Part shown: one piece after another, positions 25,063-32,550 of the stretch
Layout: every line of letters begins with the position of its first letter
Numbering within the stretch: the stretch's first letter is position 1
Origin: Luteolibacter sp.
Lineage (GTDB): Bacteria > Verrucomicrobiota > Verrucomicrobiia > Verrucomicrobiales > Akkermansiaceae
DNA: 32,550 nucleotides
Assembly (NCBI GenBank): GCA_030696085.1
Contig: JAUYNL010000079.1
Location: forward strand, 1-32,550
Direction: 5' to 3'
Program-made: the position numbers and the translations under genes
Notes under the pieces: model-generated
The model's database searches: none
What the model was told of the DNA's origin: nothing
Seen by the model: the letters and a program-made list of their open reading frames with translations, nothing else

Positions 25063-27396
25063 TCAGGCGGAAAAATTGAGGATCTGTTCGAGCAGGCCTT
25101 CGGTTTCGGCCTCAAGATCGCGGATTTCCTTCACCACCTCGGCGAGGTCGCGAAGCGGTTGGTGGACGTAGAAGTATTTGTTGAAGGAGATTTCGTAGCC
25201 GATGACGGTTTTCTCCTCGTCGATCCAGGCATCCGGGACGTGGGGCAGGACCTCCTTGTGGAAATAGGCTGCGATCCCACCGGGGTAGAGCAACGGGATG
25301 TTTTCGGTATCGCGGAGTTCGCTGTCCGGTTCGTAGAGGGTGGCGCAGGAGTCTTCGATAAGTGGATACCAAGTGCGGGCAGTATCGAAATTGAAATCCG
25401 CATCCACCTCCAGATAGAGCTCAGCGGCGACGATCGGCAGGGCCTCGGGATCACGCCAGGAAACGGCGTCGAGGATTTGTTTGAACTGCGGAGCGCCGGG
25501 CTTGAGCTTGAGTTTCTTGATGGCTGCTCGGACGTCCTCGGTGAAGAGCGTGAAGTCGTTCCACGTTTCCTCGCCGAGCTGCTGGTGGAGTTTTCCGGCG
25601 ATTTCCAACAACTCGCGGCGAGCGGCCCAGAGCTTGGGATCGAGGAGTTTTTTCAGGTTCGCGCCGGTGAGTTCGATCTGTTCGTGGTCGAGCCAGCGCT
25701 GCACAGCGTCCTTTTTCTCGGCGAGGAAGTCCTTCTTGTAAACGTCGGCGCCCCATTGGGAAAAGATCCACTCCATTTCGGTGGCGAGGGATTTGTCGAA
25801 GCGGAGCGGGGCGATGCGCTCGGCAGTGAATTGGGCGGACTTACGCAGCGGGCGCTCGACCGTGACTTTCCAGTAGCCAAATTCCTTGTTGTCGAAGACC
25901 TGGGATTTCAGGCCATCGACGGACTGCTTGCCGGTGTCCAGCAGGTCGAGGTAGGCGCGTGTGATTTGGGAGATGTGGTCGCCGGTGAAGGCGCAGTTTT
26001 TCGCACCGAGGTTTTTGCGGAGCTTTTCGAAAAGCTGGGAGGCATCAATGAGCTGGACCTTGCCGTCGCGGCCCTTGGCTTTTTTGTTGGAGAGCAGCCA
26101 GATGTAGGTGGTGATGCCGGTGTTGTAGAAGATGTTGTTGGGAAGCTGGATGATGGCCTCCAGCAGGTCGTTCTCGATGAGGTATTGGCGGATGTTGCTG
26201 GCACCGCCGCCGGCATTCCCAGTGAAGAGGGCGGAGCCATTATGGACGGTGGCGATGCGCGAGCCCGCCGGAGAATCCTTGAGCCGTTTCATCTTGCTCA
26301 CCATTTCCATCAGGAACAAAAGCTGGCCGTCATCCACGGCGGGCGCGGCGGAGACGGTCTGTTCTTGGCCAGAGGCATCGGGCAGGCGGACCTCGAAGCG
26401 GGGGTCGATGATGACGGTGTTCGCGCCGTTTTTCTCAAGGATCTGGCCTTGGTCGGTTTTCCAACTCTTGCCGTAGGGCGGATTGGAGAGCATGAAGTCG
26501 AAGCGGAGGCCGGAGAACTCGTCGGTGGCGAGGGTGGAGCCGTAGCGGATGTTCTCGGGGTTGTTGCCCTTGATCATCATGTCGGACTTGCAGATGGCGT
26601 AGGTCTCCGGGTTGACCTCCTTGCCGTAGAGGTAGATGGCGGCCTGCGTGCGGATGGAGCCCTCGGGATCAAGGATGAAGTCCTGGGCCTCGGTGAGCAT
26701 GCCGCCGGAGCCGCACGCGGGATCGTAGATGGTGATGACGGGCGGCAGCTTTTTCTTCACCGGCTCGAACAACAGGTGAACCATGAGCTGGATGACCTCT
26801 CGGGGTGTGAAATGTTCGCCAGCCTCCTCGTTGTTCTCTTCGTTGAACTTGCGGATGAGTTCCTCGAAAACGTAGCCCATGCCGAGATTGGTCAGGCCGG
26901 GGAGCTTCCGCCCGTCCGGACCGATGGCATCGTGGTGGGAAAGGTTGATGTCCGGGGCGACGAATTTCTCAATGACGCCATGGAGGGCGTCCGCCTCCGC
27001 CATTTTGCGGATCTGGTTGCGGAGATCGAACTTGGCGATGATCTCGCGGACGTTGTCGGAGAAGCCGTCGAGGTAGTGGTTGAAGTTGGCTTCGAGCTGG
27101 GAGGGATTTCCGAGCAGGCTCTTGAGTGTGAATTTCGAGGTATTATAGAAAACCTGGCCGGATGCTTCGCGGAGGCCGTCGGGATCGAGCACCGCCATCT
27201 TCGCCTCGGTTTTCTGAAACTTCACCTCGGCGAGAACCGCCACCTTGGTGTCTTCCAGCAGGCAATCGATCCGGCGGAGGACAAACATCGGGAGAATGAC
27301 ATCGCGGTATTTCCCGCGGACGAAAACGTCGCGGAGGCAGTCGTCCGCGATGGACCAGATGAAAGAGACGATTTTGTTGTGGGTGGCGTGATCCAT
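25063..27396 (-). CDS. hsdM: Type I restriction enzyme, N6-adenine methyltransferase subunit (HsdM)
   Basis: A 777-residue HsdM that methylates adenine in the target site of the type I system. It has the HsdM N-terminal helical domain (residues 1-150), the EHFTPREV phrase (194-201), the AdoMet motif DPACGSGGM (225-233) and the catalytic NPPYG (305-309, the N-P-P-Y form expected for N6-adenine methylases). About 250 residues beyond the usual 500-residue HsdM form a helical C-terminal extension. The extension includes a segment around LYPGGIAAYFHKEVLPHVPDAW, as in the longer HsdM subgroup. The start is ATG without a Shine-Dalgarno sequence. It is the first gene of the restriction island, with over 1 kb of non-coding DNA upstream. 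hsdS is 862 bases downstream behind a transposase unit. Confidence 0.95.
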   Translation of the reverse strand: MDHATHNKIVSFIWSIADDCLRDVFVRGKYRDVILPMFVLRRIDCLLEDTKVAVLAEVKFQKTEAKMAVLDPDGLREASGQVFYNTSKFTLKSLLGNPSQLEANFNHYLDGFSDNVREIIAKFDLRNQIRKMAEADALHGVIEKFVAPDINLSHHDAIGPDGRKLPGLTNLGMGYVFEELIRKFNEENNEEAGEHFTPREVIQLMVHLLFEPVKKKLPPVITIYDPACGSGGMLTEAQDFILDPEGSIRTQAAIYLYGKEVNPETYAICKSDMMIKGNNPENIRYGSTLATDEFSGLRFDFMLSNPPYGKSWKTDQGQILEKNGANTVIIDPRFEVRLPDASGQEQTVSAAPAVDDGQLLFLMEMVSKMKRLKDSPAGSRIATVHNGSALFTGNAGGGASNIRQYLIENDLLEAIIQLPNNIFYNTGITTYIWLLSNKKAKGRDGKVQLIDASQLFEKLRKNLGAKNCAFTGDHISQITRAYLDLLDTGKQSVDGLKSQVFDNKEFGYWKVTVERPLRKSAQFTAERIAPLRFDKSLATEMEWIFSQWGADVYKKDFLAEKKDAVQRWLDHEQIELTGANLKKLLDPKLWAARRELLEIAGKLHQQLGEETWNDFTLFTEDVRAAIKKLKLKPGAPQFKQILDAVSWRDPEALPIVAAELYLEVDADFNFDTARTWYPLIEDSCATLYEPDSELRDTENIPLLYPGGIAAYFHKEVLPHVPDAWIDEEKTVIGYEISFNKYFYVHQPLRDLAEVVKEIRDLEAETEGLLEQILNFSA

Positions 27397-27525
27397 GGCA
27401 ATCCGGAATATGCCATCACGATGGCTGGAAACAGCCGTGTTCTAACGATTTACTCGCGGAAGGAAAGTTAAATTCATGTACAGACTGAGTTTTGCAGACC
27501 AGTTGCAAGGAAGACGGGACCATTC

Positions 27526-27819
27526 TTTCCCAAAGAACAGGCATACGGTCCCAAGGATCCTGCGTCCGGTCCCAAGAATCGCCCATGCGGTCCCAAGGAT
27601 CGTGCGCCCGGTCCTAAGGATCGTGCGTCCGGCCCCAAGAATCGTGCTAGCGGTCCCAAGGATTGCGCGTCCGGTCCCAAGGATCATGCGCGCGGTCCCA
27701 GGGATCATGCATCCGGTCCCAAGGAACATGCGTGCGGTCCCAATAATCATGAGTCCGGTCCCAAGGAAAATGCGTCCGGTCCCAAGGAACATGCGTGCGG
27801 TCCCAAGGAAGGGACGCGC
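27526..27819. repeat. Tandem array with 21-base period
   Basis: Thirteen consecutive 21-base units start at exact steps from 27547 to 27799, each opening with GGTCCCAAGGA or a close variant. A decayed unit in the same phase lies at 27526-27546. The second half of each unit varies, mostly as TCATGCGTCC or a similar string. Since 21 is a multiple of three, frames through the array stay open on both strands (a 7-residue VPRIMRP-like or ILGTGRM-like repeat). I do not treat these frames as genes. The array starts about 130 bases upstream of hsdM. It is too short-period and has no unique spacers, so it is not CRISPR. Confidence 0.9.
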
Positions 27820-28474
27820 GGCACATCGATAGGCAGATTCCAGCAACTGCGGGAAGCGCGGCAAAGATGTGTATCAATCCGGAAATCAGGGCAAATGGCG
27901 ACCCATCAGGAGACCCATCGTGGTCAAAACGTAAAATTTTATATGCGGATTTGGTGGATCTCCCGGACACCTCAGGGAAGGAAGGCCCCCTCCCTTCCGA
28001 AGAGAAATCCAAATGCGCCCACCCTGACGACTAGGTAAAATGGCCGAAAATCATTTTAGTGTTTTTTAATAATACTGAAGAAAATATAATCTTATTTGAC
28101 AAATATTAAAGAGAACCGAGAGAAAACGTCCCTCAATTGCGTTGAGCACTGGAGGATTATCCCGCGAAATCCGGATAATTTTTAAAATTTCGGACAAGCG
28201 GCCCTCAATTGCTAACAGTTGGGGTTTTCTTTTGCCCCTAGACTTGGATTGGTTCATCGGAACATCTGCAAAATCCTCCTAGTTTTATGCATGATTTACC
28301 ATGTAATCGCCAAGATAGACTACCATATATTGTGTTACGAGTTATTTGAAGATACCACATGAGTAAAAATTTCTTTTAAGAGATCCGAAATTAGGCCAAA
28401 TCTTAAGGGCTCAGGGGAGACGGGCACGCGTGTTTAAGATCGCACCCGCTTTCCCGGGCAAACCAAATACCAAG
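27820..28474. other. Gene-poor, partly AT-rich stretch
   Basis: No convincing gene is seen. From about 28035 to 28400 the sequence is strikingly AT-rich compared with both sides. It contains a perfect TATAAT at 28085-28090 without a matching -35, and a TTGACA at 28096-28101 without a -10. A ten-base string CCTCAATTGC occurs at 28131-28140 and again at 28203-28212, each preceded by a C- or G-rich step. A 63-codon minus-strand frame (28066-28257) spans this repeat and looks like chance. The stretch probably carries the regulatory region of the plus-strand gene at 28475. Confidence 0.5.
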
Positions 28475-28867
28475 ATGCCTAAAATAAGCAGCAATGTTGT
28501 ATCGCGGCGGCGTGAACTGTTCCTTGCCTCGTGGCAGGAACACGCGCCGGAAGCGACGTTCGCGGGGTTCAGTCTCGAGCAATTCGAGGTGGAGTCTCAG
28601 AAACCGTTGGAAGTCCGCAGAAGGATGACGCAAGCCAGGGCAATCCTGGCGGGGGTGATGCTGGAACGGGACAAGACGGATGAAGCCTACACGCGGATGC
28701 TGGTGGCGATCACCAACGGGGTGCGTGCGGATCATCAGAACTTCGGCCCTGACTCGCCGCTATACCGGTCGCTCGGATTTGTTCCGCGGAGCGAACGGAA
28801 GCGTCCGCGACTCCGGAAGAAGGAGAGCCCCACCGCGGAACCCGCCGAGGATGCGGGCGCTGTCTGA
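28475..28867 (+). CDS. Unknown conserved-looking small protein
   Basis: A 130-residue protein with no recognised domain. It begins MPKISSNVVSRRRELFLASW, has a helical middle (FSLEQFEVESQKPLEVRRRM), then a segment TNGVRADHQNFGPDSPLYRS, and ends in a basic stretch (RSERKRPRLRKK) followed by an acidic tail. There is no signal peptide or membrane helix; the basic tail could bind nucleic acid. The frame extends 15 codons upstream to a GTG, but the ATG at 28475 fits the start of the compact domain. A good rho-independent terminator follows at 28924-28955, which supports it as a single-gene transcript. Confidence 0.75.
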   Translation: MPKISSNVVSRRRELFLASWQEHAPEATFAGFSLEQFEVESQKPLEVRRRMTQARAILAGVMLERDKTDEAYTRMLVAITNGVRADHQNFGPDSPLYRSLGFVPRSERKRPRLRKKESPTAEPAEDAGAV

Positions 28868-28923
28868 TCCAAGGCCGTAGGAAGCAAAACCAGCACAGCA
28901 CCCGCACCGCGGGATATCGAAGG

Positions 28924-28955
28924 CCGCCGTCCCGCAAAGGGCGGCGGTTCTTCTT
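28924..28955 (+). terminator. Rho-independent terminator
   Basis: Stem CCGCCG plus CCC (28924-28933, with one bulged T at 28930) pairs with GGGCGGCGG (28939-28947) around the loop GCAAA. It is followed at once by TTCTTCTT. It lies 57 bases after the stop of the plus-strand gene at 28475-28867 and would end its transcript. Confidence 0.7.
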
Positions 28956-29060
28956 GTGAAACACTAAAGACCAGGACGCCGCGGACTGCAAAGCGGAAAA
29001 TCGCCGATGGCAGCCCGGAGGGCGGCAGAGGGAGGAGCGTCCTCTTTCCCCAAAGCGGAC

Positions 29061-29354
29061 TCATCCTGCGTCTTCCTGCACGATGCTTTCGATTTCCGCC
29101 ACGCCGAACTCCAGTCCCCGCAAGCGGAAGCGGGGCGGCGCATTCCGATTCTGCCGCAGTCCCGGCAGCCACTCCAGAATGCCGCTCAAGGGCTTGGCAT
29201 GGTTCGTCAGCCACACCGTCACGCGTTTTCCCATCACCACTCCCCAGCGCGATTCGAAGGCCCGCTTCGCCTCCTCCAGATCCTCGCGCCAGCGCCGGTA
29301 GCCATCCTCCGGCCCCTGCGCGTCGAAGTTGAATTGTCCCTGATCGAAGTTCAT
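29061..29354 (-). CDS. Unknown small protein
   Basis: A 97-residue soluble protein, no recognised family. It is rich in charged and aromatic residues: DGYRRWREDLEEAKRAFESR (residues 17-36), then VTVWLTNHAKPLSGILEWL, then PRFRLRGLEFGVAEIESIV. The pattern of strands after an N-terminal helix suggests a small alpha-beta domain. ATG start at 29354, no Shine-Dalgarno sequence. A longer overlapping frame on the same strand (28735-29487) has biased composition and is rejected in its favour. It is divergent from the amidase gene, with 180 bases between the two starts. Confidence 0.7.
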   Translation of the reverse strand: MNFDQGQFNFDAQGPEDGYRRWREDLEEAKRAFESRWGVVMGKRVTVWLTNHAKPLSGILEWLPGLRQNRNAPPRFRLRGLEFGVAEIESIVQEDAG

Positions 29355-29534
29355 GTGCGCTTGAGGAGTTGGATACTGGAAGACGCGGACGATGAAAAGT
29401 CCGGAAATCTTGCGGCGGTTTTTCCCAGGTGGCCGGGAATGGCGCGGACGCGTTCACAACGATGCGCATTGCTGAATTCCCCGACAAATCCGGTTGTCAG
29501 GTGGGTTTCAACCTGCTAAACGCTTTCAAAGTCC

Positions 29535-30581
29535 GTGCAGAACCGCTCCCTGAACTCCTTGCTGCCGTTTCGTTCCGCCATCCGCCTGCTAGCGGTGTGC
29601 TGCTGCGCATTTTTCGCAACACCCATTCTCACGGCCGCCACCGTCGCCGGTTGGGACATCGCGAAAATTGAAGGCCGCGACTATGTCTCGGTCGAAAGCA
29701 TGAAACGTTTCTACAATTTCACCAAACTCACCCGCTCGGGAAATTCCATCGTCATGGAAAACCCGAAGGTCGAGATGAAACTCAAAATCGGCGGCAACGA
29801 GTGCCTGATGAACGGCGTCAAATTCGTCTTCACCCACACCGTCGCCGCCGTCGGCGACAAGGCCTATGTCTCGCGCATGGATCTGGCCAAACTCATCGAT
29901 CCGGTGCTGCGGCCCAATTTCATCAAGAACGCGGCGGATTTCCGCACGGTCATCCTCGATCCCGGTCACGGTGGCAAGGATCCGGGGGCCACCAACTCCC
30001 TCGGCACCGAGGCCTTCTACAATCTCAAGGTCGCCGGACGCACCAAGTCCCTGCTCGAAGCCAAGGGCTTCAAGGTCATCATGACCCGCACCAGTGATCG
30101 CTACCTATCACTCCAGGAACGGGTCGATCTAGCCAATGCCGTGGCGGAAAACGCGATCTTCGTAAGCATCCACTTCAATTCCGGCGGACGCGCCGCCCGC
30201 GGCATCGAAACCTTCACCCTCTCACCGCCCGGCGTGTCCCACTATGGCCGGGGCGTCATCGCGGCGGACAGTCAGAAGCGCGCCGGAAACGAGCACGACT
30301 CCGCCAATATCGCCCTTGCGACCTCGGTCCATGGATCGCTCCTGCGCCGGCTCCAAAAGCACACGTTTGATCGCGGCATCAAGCGCGCGCGCTTCAGTGT
30401 GCTTTCCGGCGTGCGCCATCCCGCGATATTGCTGGAGGGCGGATTCATGAGCCATCCTTACGAGGCCGGTCTCATCCATAACGAGACCTACCAGAACACC
30501 GTCGCCAACGGCATCGTGGACGCGGTCATGAAGTACCGTTTCGCAGTGGGCCCGAAAACCACGGTGAGCACCCCGAGGTAG
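29535..30581 (+). CDS. N-acetylmuramoyl-L-alanine amidase (Amidase_3)
   Basis: A 348-residue exported zinc amidase that cuts the bond between N-acetylmuramic acid and L-alanine in peptidoglycan, normally for cell separation or wall turnover. It has a signal peptide (basic start, hydrophobic LLAVCCCAFFATPILTA). An N-terminal domain of about 100 residues resembles the small copper-amine-oxidase-like or AMIN-type modules. The Amidase_3 catalytic domain has the zinc ligands and catalytic residue in order: His145 (DPGHGGKDPGA), Glu159 (TEAFYN), His213 (VSIHFNS) and Glu301 (LLEGGFMSH). The start is GTG at 29535, the only one that gives the export signal. It ends 11 bases before the convergent folP gene. 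Which septal or sporulation-like paralogue it is cannot be decided. Confidence 0.94.
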   Translation: MQNRSLNSLLPFRSAIRLLAVCCCAFFATPILTAATVAGWDIAKIEGRDYVSVESMKRFYNFTKLTRSGNSIVMENPKVEMKLKIGGNECLMNGVKFVFTHTVAAVGDKAYVSRMDLAKLIDPVLRPNFIKNAADFRTVILDPGHGGKDPGATNSLGTEAFYNLKVAGRTKSLLEAKGFKVIMTRTSDRYLSLQERVDLANAVAENAIFVSIHFNSGGRAARGIETFTLSPPGVSHYGRGVIAADSQKRAGNEHDSANIALATSVHGSLLRRLQKHTFDRGIKRARFSVLSGVRHPAILLEGGFMSHPYEAGLIHNETYQNTVANGIVDAVMKYRFAVGPKTTVSTPR

Positions 30582-30592
30582 GCGCCCTCTCC

Positions 30593-31438
30593 TCACGGCT
30601 CCAGACCATCGCGAATCGCCTCGATCATCCGCAGCGCCTGCACATTGGGCCGCACCTCATGCACCCGGTGGAGCATCACACCCTGTTCCCGCGCCCGCGC
30701 GGTGATGGCAAGCGTCGGCCAGTCGCGCAGTGATAAATCGCCATTTCCCAACAAGGCCCCGATGAAGGATTTCCGGGAAACTCCCAATAACAGCGGTCTG
30801 CCCGCCGGACCGATTTCCTCAAGAACTCTCAACAACGCGAGGTTGTGCGTCAGATTCTTGCCGAAGCCGATGCCAGGATCAAAACAGATCGCTTCTTCCG
30901 CGATTCCAGCACCAGTGAGCGCGACGAAACGTTCGTTGAAAAACGCCCGCACCTCGGCCACCACATCCTCATAACTCGGTGCCTGCTGCATCGTCCGCGG
31001 CTCGCCAAGCATATGCATCACCACCACGCCGCAGCCAGCGGCCGCGCAGACACCGGCCATTCCGGGGTCCGCCCGCAGGCCGCTCACGTCGTTGACGATG
31101 TCAGCCCCCGCATCCAGCGCGGCCGCCGCAACACGCGCCTTCATCGTATCAATGGAGATCAGCCCATTCCACTCCGCCCTCAGCGCGGCCACCACCGGCA
31201 CGGTGCGTGCGATTTCCTCATCCGCGCCCACCGGTGCGGCTCCCGGCCGGGTGGATTCGCCGCCGATATCGATCAAATCCGCCCCTTCATCAATCATCCG
31301 GTGCGCGTGATCGCGCGCGTTTCCCGGATCGGCATGGCACCCGCCGTCGGAAAACGAATCCGGCGTGACGTTGAGGATTCCCATCACCCGCGCACGGCGA
31401 GTGAGATCGAGCGGGCCGCTTCGCGTTTTCCAAATCAT
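30593..31438 (-). CDS. folP: Dihydropteroate synthase (FolP)
   Basis: A 281-residue dihydropteroate synthase, which joins p-aminobenzoate to the pterin diphosphate in folate synthesis and is the sulfonamide target. Family motifs are all present: GILNVTPDSFSDGG (20-33), IGGESTRPGA (58-67), ISIDTMKARVA, IVNDVSGL, CFDPGIGFGKN, LLLGVSRKSFIG and the C-terminal LHRVHEVRPNVQALRM. It is a TIM-barrel cytoplasmic enzyme of normal length. The reading frame is open far upstream, but ATG at 31438 gives the usual N-terminus. It is convergent with the amidase and divergent from the exported unknown gene that starts at 31490; the 51 bases between those starts must hold both promoters. Confidence 0.96.
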   Translation of the reverse strand: MIWKTRSGPLDLTRRARVMGILNVTPDSFSDGGCHADPGNARDHAHRMIDEGADLIDIGGESTRPGAAPVGADEEIARTVPVVAALRAEWNGLISIDTMKARVAAAALDAGADIVNDVSGLRADPGMAGVCAAAGCGVVVMHMLGEPRTMQQAPSYEDVVAEVRAFFNERFVALTGAGIAEEAICFDPGIGFGKNLTHNLALLRVLEEIGPAGRPLLLGVSRKSFIGALLGNGDLSLRDWPTLAITARAREQGVMLHRVHEVRPNVQALRMIEAIRDGLEP

Positions 31439-31489
31439 CGGGGAATTGGCGGCTTGCAGCGTCCGCCGGGGAAACCTAGTTTGCCCGGC

Positions 31490-32077
31490 ATGAAGATCCT
31501 GGCAACTTGCAAAATCATGATCCTTGCTCTGGGCCTGTTGGCCCCGCTGCGAGGCGGCGCCCAACAAGTGTCCAAGGATTTCGATACGGTGGACGGCCCG
31601 AACGTGCGCGTCATGCGCCATGAGGACGGTTCCCGCACCTTGTTCACCCGCACTCCCGACAACCGGACTCTCACCAAGAAAAAATTCTCGCCCACCGGCG
31701 TGCTGAGCATGCTCACGGTCTATCGCATGGACTCGAATGGAAACCCGATCGGCTGCCGGATTTACGATGGCCGCAACACCCTGCTTTTCAAGGTAAGCTA
31801 CGGCTACCGAAAAAGTGACGGGCAACTTGTCGAAGAGCGCATGTTCGACGCCCGGACCACCCGCCGGGATCCGAACACCGGCAAGGAAATGCCCTTGCAG
31901 CGAATCTGTTATGTATATGACGCACAGGGCAACCGCAGCGCGCCGATCGTTTACAACCTGCTTCCCGGCAAAACCTTCGAGCAGGTGTTCGGCGTGAAAT
32001 CCTCGGCACTCGATACCAATCCGTTCAAGGAAAACAGCGGACCGGTCAATCCCAATGCCCGCCCGGTCGGACGCTGA
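31490..32077 (+). CDS. Exported protein of unknown function
   Basis: A 195-residue protein with a signal peptide (MKILATCKIMILALGLLAPL, cleavage near GGA-QQ). The mature part is a run of short strands with turn-like repeats, e.g. HEDGSRTLFTRTPDNRTLTK, YRMDSNGNPIGCRIYDGRNT and YDAQGNRSAPIVY. This pattern of D/N-G turns every 20 or so residues recalls MORN- or RHS-like beta repeats without matching them clearly. The end is low-complexity (NPFKENSGPVNPNARPVGR). It is probably periplasmic or outer-surface. The next gene starts 24 bases after its stop, so the two are likely co-transcribed. Confidence 0.8.
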   Translation: MKILATCKIMILALGLLAPLRGGAQQVSKDFDTVDGPNVRVMRHEDGSRTLFTRTPDNRTLTKKKFSPTGVLSMLTVYRMDSNGNPIGCRIYDGRNTLLFKVSYGYRKSDGQLVEERMFDARTTRRDPNTGKEMPLQRICYVYDAQGNRSAPIVYNLLPGKTFEQVFGVKSSALDTNPFKENSGPVNPNARPVGR

Positions 32078-32101
32078 AACGCGATCTCATCCCCCCTCAT
32101 C

Positions 32102-32550
32102 GTGCCAGCTCCAAAAACATTGCTCCCCCTGCTGCTCGGCGGTGCCGTGGGACTCGGCGGCATCCTCCAGGGACTCCATTGGCGGGCGTCCGCAAACTCC
32201 GCCGGCCTTGCGGATCTGGAGACCCAGCTTCGCATCGCCACCGAGGAAAACGCGTTGCTCAAGCGCGAAAACGAATCGCTTCGCTCCCTCGCCCAAGGTG
32301 GTGGAGAGCTCGCCGTGCCGCGCGTGGCGATCGACCGCGTGGAAAAGGAATTCGGCCTCCACTTCCTATCCAGCCCCGTCGTCCACCGCATCGCCAGCGA
32401 GGAACTCCGCGACCGCGTGGCAGCCGCGCTCGAAAGCCGCTTTGGTCCGGCCGGCATCGACGATCGCCAGGATGCCTATCGCTTGATCGGCTGGCTTGCC
32501 CCCGGCGATGACCTGCTCGCCCAACTGACCGTCGTGCGCGCCATCGGCGC
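32102..32550 (+). CDS. Partial envelope protein with N-terminal anchor and coiled coil, cut by window end
   Basis: The reading frame runs off the right edge after 149 codons. GTG at 32102 starts MPAPKTLLPLLLGGAVGLGG, a single membrane anchor or signal sequence. A coiled-coil stretch (LADLETQLRIATEENALLKREN, split over about residues 37-58) and a mixed helical domain (VAIDRVEKEFGLHF ... ELRDRVAAALESRFGP) follow. No family is recognised. It follows the exported unknown gene by 24 bases on the same strand. Competing plus-strand frames here are short and biased. Confidence 0.7.
   Translation, partial: MPAPKTLLPLLLGGAVGLGGILQGLHWRASANSAGLADLETQLRIATEENALLKRENESLRSLAQGGGELAVPRVAIDRVEKEFGLHFLSSPVVHRIASEELRDRVAAALESRFGPAGIDDRQDAYRLIGWLAPGDDLLAQLTVVRAIG

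Noticed and set aside
25159..27471. A 770-codon plus-strand open frame opposite hsdM
   Set aside because: It is the mirror of a GC-rich real gene. HsdM has all its motifs; the mirror protein is a low-information run of Gly, Val, Asp and Glu with no domain.
27526..27819. The tandem array as a CRISPR array
   Set aside because: The period of 21 is too short, there are no unique spacers between constant repeats, and it lies far from the cas genes.
27442..27864. Open frames through the 21-base array, encoding 7-residue repeats on both strands
   Set aside because: The period is a multiple of three, so open frames are automatic; both strands are open, there is no consistent start, and flanks look non-coding.
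28066..28257. A 63-codon minus-strand frame in the AT-rich gap
   Set aside because: It spans a short DNA repeat and AT-rich sequence, has no family, and its composition fits chance.
28735..29487. A 250-codon minus-strand frame
   Set aside because: It overlaps the better 97-residue gene and a terminator on the other strand; the product is a biased Gly/Arg/Pro/Ser run.

Overview
The window looks like chromosomal DNA of a GC-rich Gram-negative bacterium, most likely a member of the Verrucomicrobiota. This rests on overall protein character, a TolC/RND envelope system, GTAG-type REP palindromes with their own transposase, and starts that almost never have a Shine-Dalgarno sequence. It is an inference from pattern, not a database match. 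Everything from about 186 to 27396 is read on the minus strand; the right end (28475-32550) is mixed-strand housekeeping and small conserved genes.

Reading the minus strand in its own direction, the first block is a type I restriction-modification island (27396 down to 14978). Its order is hsdM, a REP-associated transposase flanked by inverted REP units, hsdS, an AAA_13 ATPase with the layout of the RloC/PrrC anticodon nucleases, an unknown small gene, a DUF1828/DUF1829 gene, an AlbA/Schlafen-type ATP-binding gene, and hsdR. From hsdS to hsdR the genes are nearly back to back (gaps of 8, 5, -4, 46 and 3 bases), so they look like one transcript combining DNA restriction with a likely tRNA-cutting back-up weapon and two further accessory proteins.

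Next is a heavy-metal efflux block (14810 to 8328): a small exported Cys/His-rich protein, a TolC-type outer-membrane channel, a membrane-fusion protein, an HME-type RND pump, and a second small exported protein ending in a Cys/His cluster. A KefB/RosB-type cation/proton antiporter (8102 to 6357) follows.

The third block is a type I-E CRISPR-Cas operon (5982 to 691): cas3, cas8e (cse1), cas11 (cse2) and cas6e, joined by 4-base overlaps from cas8e on. The usual cas7 and cas5 are not between cse2 and cas6e. No cas1, cas2 or CRISPR array is in the window. The operon is followed at once by a GxxExxY gene set between inverted copies of a CGCAAAG-rich repeat, so the rest of the cas genes, if present, lie beyond the left edge.

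Upstream of the restriction island is a gene-poor stretch (27397-28474) holding a 21-base-period tandem array (13 clear units plus one decayed) and a strongly AT-rich segment. To the right are two unrecognised small genes, an N-acetylmuramoyl-L-alanine amidase, dihydropteroate synthase (folP), an exported unknown protein and the start of another envelope protein cut by the window edge. No rRNA or tRNA gene was seen.
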